Source: Pardosa pseudoannulata
Taxonomy: Eukaryota > Arthropoda > Arachnida > Araneae > Lycosidae
Length of the DNA: 64,000 bases
Direction of reading: 5' to 3'
Assembly: GCA_032207245.1 (NCBI GenBank)
Contig: CM063510.1
Span: 47,911,625-47,975,624 of the forward strand
Numbering within the stretch: position 1 is the stretch's first letter; each line of letters begins with the position of its first letter. Position numbers and translations under genes: made by a program. Of the stretch, positions 57,437 through 64,000 are shown piece by piece. The notes beneath the pieces are model-generated. The model ran no database searches, had not been told where the DNA came from, and saw only the letters and a program-made list of their open reading frames with translations.

Positions 57437-58345
57437 TTGGTCAATGTCGTACAAATGTCGGCTAATATCGGATGTCCAAATTTGGACATCTGCCGATATG
57501 AACCAACATGATGTACAATTCAAATTTGAAATTGTTAAAAAAGCATTTAAAAGAGTTCTTTTTTTTATATAAAAGAAATATTATTCTAAAAAATTAATTT
57601 AATAAACTTGCCACTTTTTACGATACCCAAATTTTTTAAATGTTTTTCCTTAACATTGTTAACAATCTCATACAACGTCATAAAAATACCATTTTAATAA
57701 TATTCAGCGATTACCTATCGATGTTCACAAAAATATCTTCTGACATCCAAAGATATCTCACGGCATCCAACACAGCGCACAGTACTTTAGTGATTAAATG
57801 TGAACGGAAGTGAATCGATTCTGCTCTTCTCTACTCTGTACGAGGTGACACAACGAATTTTACGACTAATTGTAATTATTGCGATTCTTCGGAAAACTGA
57901 GGCAAGCAAAGTAGAATCTTTTGTTCTGATGGAATGTAAGGTAATACATAATTTAAATATGAAGCTTCTAAATAAATAGAAAAAGCCTTACTTTATAGAG
58001 TGAATGAATTAGTTCGCATGGCAAAATCAATACATATTGGATATAGCTAATTATCAAAAGATATTCAATGATATTGGGGAAATATTGACAAACATTCCTA
58101 AATATCAAAAAATGATATTCAGACATAACGGAGAATATTGACTAACAAGGCTAAATACAAGTACTTGTATTAAATAAAAGTGATATTCAGGGTTATCGGG
58201 GAAATATCCAACACTGCTAAACGTAAAACATGATATTCAGGAATATCAAGTAAATATAATCATGTAGGAGGGGGGTCCGTTTGATGTAGGAGGATATTTA
58301 TAATTTTGATATTAGCCGATATTTTTATGCTACTAGTGTCCTGTT
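57437..58345. repeat. repeat region with hairpin and short tandem units
   Basis: CGGATGTCCAAATTTGGACATC (two 11-base arms near 57466-57487) is a perfect hairpin, continued by flanking ATATCGG and CCGATAT. From 58060 to 58260 TGATATTCAG and GGGGAAATATT recur four times at about 60-bp spacing. GATATTAGCCGATAT near 58305 echoes the left part (CTAATATCGG). It may be a decayed mobile element; no coding was found. Confidence 0.5.
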
Positions 58346-58450
58346 TGCAGTGGGTTTAAAGTTTTTAAAAACTGTAGAATATGGTAAAACGAAGGGGAAA
58401 ATATGATGCATTGAAATATAAGAATTTGCTTGGAACAGTGAAATCGTTCT

Positions 58451-58619
58451 TGGTTTGGTTTGGAGCGCTACGGCCTACTGTTTTTGCAATACGAGGGCTA
58501 ATGAGACCGGGACCTAGTGTTTTAAAGCCGATTTCGAACGTCTACGAACATCCATGCTTGAAGTGAACCCGCGATTCCGGCACCGAAGAGCAACGCTCTA
58601 CCATTTGGCCATAGTTCTG
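58451..58619 (-). repeat. SINE-A
   Basis: Reverse-complement tail GGTTTGGTTTGGAGCGCTAC, TAATGAGACCGGGACC body and GGCCATAGTTC at the 5' end. The B box is disrupted (AACCCGCGATTCC). Confidence 0.85.
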
Positions 58620-59070
58620 CGAAATTGTTCTTGCACTGGTGTGCATGACAGCAACGGGACTGGGAAATTGGCAGTTTATGAAATGGGTACAGGGCCCGGT
58701 ACTGATTTTCATGATAGGCCCGACCACCCACTCTTCCACACTCCAATTGATTCCATCGAGTTGAATGGAAAATTAACTAGTCAAAATTAAAACTACAGAG
58801 GATGCACGACTGTTGAGAAAAGAAAGAAAAAATGTCTCGAGTTTAGTTGTCGAGCATAGGTTTTTTAGTTATGCATTCTGTTCAGTATTGTTATAAATTG
58901 TCTTTATTTTCAGCATCCGTATGGGCTTTGTTGTTCCAATTGGAAAGTCAGAATAATGCAGCATTCACTTTCATTAATTCTTTTTTGATGTCAATTCAAA
59001 TACTCAGTCTTTAACCATGTTTATCAGTCATTACTCAGTCTTTAATATAAATTGGACTGCATATATAATA

Positions 59071-59345
59071 GAGTGGAACCTTGATATACCATCCTTGCAT
59101 AATCCGTTTTCCCTCAATGATTGTTCGATTCATTTGGTCCTTAATTTGTCATCATAAAAGCAATGTTATTTTTCCTGGATTCTTCGATTTCCAATCTATC
59201 GTTGAAACATTTCGTCCCTAATTTATCCCCATAAAACCAATGTTATTTTTTTCTGTATTCATCGTTTCCGGATTGTTCATTTTTTAATATAACTTCCAAA
59301 CATTTCGCCTCGGTCACTTTGTCTTTCCGAAAGTATTGCTTTTCT
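59071..59345 (+). mobile_element. pogo-like left end with internal repeat
   Basis: After TA, GAGTGGAACCTTGATATACC resembles the CAGTGGAACC ends of pogo-like elements. Inside, CATTTGGTCCTTAATTTGTC and CATTTCGTCCCTAATTTATC are two units about 75 bp apart, each followed by CAATGTTATTTTT. The right end was not found. Confidence 0.45.
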
Positions 59346-59349
59346 GGAA

Positions 59350-62300
59350 GCTGTGGAACATATTCCTAAATTTATCATATGTCCCATGTAGTTTTTTTTA
59401 CGCAATTTTTTGGTATGGGTTTTTAAGGAACGTATCAACCGTGTAAGAATCTAGTAACATTTCTACAGCTATTTTGGTATAGTTTAAGTTTGAACATGCC
59501 TCAACTTGTCTTTTCCTGTTTCTGATGCCAGTACACTTACTCTGTTAAGGTTCATTACAAGCATAGACAAAACTAGTCTGTGATTACAAGCTCCCATATG
59601 TTCATTAAAAAGATCTTGACTGCACTGCACTGCACGTCTTTACACAAACATGTCACCGACAATACTAAACAGATTTATATATATATTAGGTCCTAACGCT
59701 GGTTTAAATTGTTTCATATTTACTTATGCTATAGTAATCAGATAAAAATTTTAGAAAACTAAATAAAATGTTTATTAATAAAAATATAAGAATTTTTAAA
59801 GTATTTTATATTTGATATCCAGTAAACTATGGCTGTTCCTTTTCATTGTATTAAAGCCCTCTCCACTCTATTTGACTCTGGGCTATCTACTATTTCCTTT
59901 GAGGCTAAATAGCCTTCTAGGGGTAGGGATGGAGTGATATATCCCCCTATGGTCTATAGATAAACCCAATAGAATACATTCAGAAAGAACTAGAGTATAA
60001 CTGTATTATAAAATCTTAATATCTCAACGGAAATATGTTAAAAAATAGTAATGATTGATAAATGCTAGATAAATTGTTGCAGACATATAACAATAGTAAT
60101 GTTAAAAAATATAATTAACTCTTATATGAGTTAATTGTTAAAATAATTATATACTGATTAGATTATATAAAAACTAATCAGCTTAGTTTTGCTTTAGTAA
60201 CCAAGCCTTCCTTATTTCAGTGCTAAAGTAATATATTGTTTGTAGATATCAAAAGCTGCTTGATTTTAATCTTTAATTAATTTTGGGCTTTAATCACATT
60301 GGTTTTACTTCTATGAATTTTATTTATTCTGGTACAAAAGTTTTATCGCGTCTAATATCTACCCAGCTTTCTAAAACTGGGTCTTAATAATGTTACAGAA
60401 TGTAATACTAAGTACTAAACTACCAGAAAATATTACAATATTTACTGACAATTTTAAAATGTCTGATGTTAGAGTCCCTCTGAAATTAACTTATGAAAAC
60501 TATGTCGATTTTAAAGAAGTGAATTTTGATGTGCAATTAATAAAATGTATCACAAAATTTAGATAAGCACAGAATATCGAGATTATTCAAAAGTTTCAAA
60601 TGAAAAAACGATCAATTTTGAAAAGTACTGTAAATTGGTTGAAATTTATACAGTAGATTAAAGTAAAACATGGGTAGATGCAGCCAAAATCAAACATTTG
60701 TGCCCGTATTACCATCTTATGTGATAAGAATCTGCTCATAAAATGTTGCATATGTTTTAAAATGAATTAAACTTGAAGAATTAAAAGGAACATACTATGT
60801 TTCTGTAAATTAAATCTAATCAGAATACTATCTCATTTTTCTAATTTTCAATTTAATCTATTTTTAAAAGTAAATAAAACGAAATTTACAGTAAATATTC
60901 AATTACTATAGCATTTGAAACTCTCTTGATTTTCAGTTTTAGTACATCAGCTTAAAAAATGGAGATCTGTATATAAATAAATTTTAGAATTGGCTTCAGA
61001 TATTATTGAAATGAGATGAGATCAGCTCAGAGGAACTTCAGAAAAAACTGATAAAATTAATAACTTAATTTCTTTCAGCCCACAGTAGTTTCATTTAATG
61101 CTTTATTAACATCGAAATTACATCTTCCTATTAAAAATTCGTTCTTATGTTGACAAACAGGTGTGCCAAGATTTAGTTTATTTGATGAAAAAGTCAAAAT
61201 CATATGAATTCTAAAATAAATATTTTCATAACATTTTTAGAAATTTTATCTTTTTCTGTTAACTAATTGTATTTCTAGTTGATAAAGTTAATGGTTAATA
61301 AATTGTTTTAGTCTTAATATTCAAGTAAAAACTTTGAAATACTGCATTTTGCAACGCCAAGCTCTTTGTTCGACGTGTTAAGAAACCAAATTTCCATTCT
61401 TTTTATTTATTCGATTTCTATGTTGCTCAGCAGGAGTACAATTAAAATCTTCTAATTGAGAAAAGACTTTTTTTTACCAAGTTAAAAAATTAAAGATGTA
61501 TATTTTTTGTAAATGAAAATATTAAGATAGAGAGATATTTTGTATAATACAACTGAATATGAACGTTAAAGAAACTAGATTCGGTTCTGTAGAATTATAT
61601 ATTTCTCATTTTTTATAATATTTTGAAACGATATTCTGAATCAAAATTTATCTTTCTAGTGACTAAAATACTAGAGTGATCTCTTTGTTTCAAAAATAAA
61701 ATTTTATGATTTTATTTTTAGTGGAGAATCTTATGACCTACTTATTTGGATTGAAATCTCATCGACATAAAGCTCTGATAAAAATTTCCTGATAGAGCTA
61801 AGCATGTTGTGTAAAGAAAAGCGGGTGTTAACCGTATCCGCACGTTGTCAGACGAGTTGTTTTGAAGTCCGATTAAGTTCAAGATGTTTTGCATAAAATA
61901 ATTTTGCCGTCCTTTCTTTTCTCTATATGGCTGTTATATGTTATTTAAATTTTAAAGATGCATTTTTCAATACCAGACACGTTAGAAGTTAAGGATAATA
62001 ATGGATCTTCATATATTGTGAGTGTATATTTTTTTGTGCATAATTTAATCTGTCTTAGGCGAATGCCAATTTCCTGTTCAATATTTTTTCTAAAACTGAT
62101 TTTTCACCTGAATGTTTATAAATTGAGGATTGTTTAAATCTTAAATGTTTGTAGTACTCTTGGATGAAGCCAATATAGTCTACAAAAGTTTTAACTAATG
62201 AAAGCGTCATTGTAAATACAGAAGTGTCCAAAATTATCCAACTAGTTTAACTAGGGAATAGTCGTAATCAGTCTTGTATATGCTTTTAAAAAACAGACCA

Positions 62301-64000
62301 GTTTTATTGGTATTTTTAAAAAGAATACTGAAGCATTTATGAGCAATTCTGATTAATGATAAGTATATTTATTAGTTGATCTGTTTAATAATTATTATAA
62401 AAACATTTTCATGGTCATTTTTTAAATTAAATTGTTATTATTTATATAATTAACAGAATAAAATTCTAAAAGCTTTATATTAATTAATAATATACAGTGC
62501 TTTGTCTGGTTGCTAGACTTATAATTCCTGCCTCTTTCTCCAAATTTGCAGAATGACAAGGAAGAGTTTTATCAATTTTTAAATTATTTTGTTTAAAAAT
62601 GATTATATTTAGTTGATCACTGTGTACCATTTCTTATAATATATGATTATTAGCAATAAGGACAAAGAAAATAAAACAGGTCTTATGAAATATAGGTTTC
62701 TACCTTTTTATTTTCTCCTTTGCTCTCTAACAAATTATATTTCTGGGAAATAATTTATTTAAAAAATAGATAAAAAGTAATTTGTTTATGAACTTAAATT
62801 TAAAATTATCTAATTGAACATATTTCCTTTTAGTCTGTTTGAAATTAAATAAATTTACTATATTTCAAAGTGATCATACAGTAAATGAAAGGTATGTACC
62901 TTAATAAAATTTATGGGCTTAAGTGTAAGAAACTGATTTATCACACCAAATACATCTGAAATTGGTAGAATTAATGTTTATGTTATCTGATTGTGAGTTC
63001 AGTTCTTAAATACATTAGTATATTGAGTTCTAAAGTAAATTTTTTAATAATGCTACATGTATTTTAATGTTGTGTTTTTAATATTGCTTCATATACTTTA
63101 ATAAGGATATATAATTTTAATAATGCTACTACATATGTGATATAGCCCCTCTGGTATTTTAAATTAAATTGGCAGTTTTATTTTGATTGTATATCACCCA
63201 AAAGAATGTATATAAAATTCACTATAATGACTCTAAAACATTTTACCTTTCAGTCAGTATGTTTATGTAAAAAGCATGTATTGACAAAACTTTGACATTA
63301 CATAATGAGTGAGAGATTCTATAATCATAAATTGTTTAAAAGTTATCTTCTGAGAAATTTTGCCTTGAAATTTTATTATTACTTAAATGAGCTTTATCTA
63401 ACAAAGTCTGATAAACATTTCTCTGTATGTGGATTTAAAAAAAAAAAAAAAAAATAAAAAATAAAAAAAAAAAAAAAAATTCTTTATTTGTTTATTCATG
63501 TTGCAGGTGAACCAGTAGTGTTGTTATTATTTTATTTAATTTATTCTATCTTTTTAAAAGTTTTATTGATTTCTATATTGAAAAATATGAATATAAAAAT
63601 TAAGTTATAAGTTTGAATAGTTTTGAATTAAATACTTTTTTTTTAGTTTATAAATAAAAAAAATATTTGTTTTGTAATATAGCTAGCTAAGCAATACCAT
63701 TACAAAATAACTCATGATAAAAACCTGATTCACACATAAAAATAAATATTTGTTTAAAACTAACTTGAATAATGTGAAATGAGAAGATATATATGTAAAC
63801 CAAATTTTAAAGTTATATATTTTTAAATTAGGAGAATTACCTGGAGAAAATTTAAGGAGTATATGATCATTGCCTAATATTATCTTATAGGAAAAATACA
63901 TTTTAAAAGTCAAATTTTTCACAGAAAATTTTAGCTATACAGATAACATTGAATTTAATATATTTACCTGTTAGATATAATAGGATTATAGGAATAAAAA
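59350..64000. other. long AT-rich stretch without recognised gene
   Basis: About 4.6 kb is strongly AT-rich on both strands, with no exon-like or repeat-family signal that I recognise. A mixed A-rich tract lies at 63437-63479. It is either intergenic or intronic to a gene outside the window. Confidence 0.5.

Overview
This is a eukaryotic, AT-rich, mostly non-coding window. It carries a spliced protein-coding gene, very long (TA)n microsatellites, tRNA-derived SINEs and many decayed DNA transposons. The serpin codons, the Tc1 transposase type and the repeat spectrum fit an arthropod, quite possibly a chelicerate such as a spider. That assignment rests on family resemblance only; no marker gene fixes the species.

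Host genes. The only confident host gene is a serpin on the + strand. Its terminal exon (52108-52657) encodes the C-terminal ~180 residues, including the hinge, the reactive-centre loop and the closing strand, and is followed by an AATAAA signal at 52742. A 45-bp piece of the preceding exon (50971-51015) sits directly against a 100-N assembly gap (50871-50970). It joins the last exon in frame across a GT-AG intron. All earlier serpin exons are missing from view, either in the gap, upstream but unrecognised, or outside the window. A CpG-rich block with a TATA box, an initiator-like CAGT and a good splice donor (36659-36855) looks like a promoter and untranslated first exon on the same strand; which gene it belongs to is unknown.

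Mobile DNA makes up most of what can be explained. It includes: an intact-looking Tc1 element with 27-bp inverted repeats and a 342-aa DD34E transposase (27137-28641); a decayed second Tc1-like element (434-1508); pogo/Tigger-like elements, some with transposase remnants (13319-13940, 22136-22905, 22912-23534, 24045-24840); several hAT-type elements with 8-bp target duplications (30215-30907, 35035-35872, 40104-40768, 44824-45325, 48543-49191, 53993-54502); a piggyBac-type element at TTAA inside a satellite (18157-18710); three copies of a Helitron family (6341-7166, 10907-11997, 19523-20411); a Gypsy-like solo LTR (46936-47451), a second possible LTR (about 15935-16245) and a LINE 3' end (47466-48542). 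Two tRNA-derived SINE families are present: SINE-A with about 15 copies and SINE-B with 3.

The most unusual item is a pair of ~1.8-kb repeats (3923-5724 and 31332-33108). They have short inverted ends and share a gene-like first exon with start codon, 45 codons and a splice donor in one copy; the other copy has lost both frame and donor. Two tandem arrays (about 180-bp units at 17069-18152, 250-bp units at 37140-38145) and a 703-bp direct duplication (20968 onward) complete the layout. From 59350 to the end there is only AT-rich sequence in which I see no gene.
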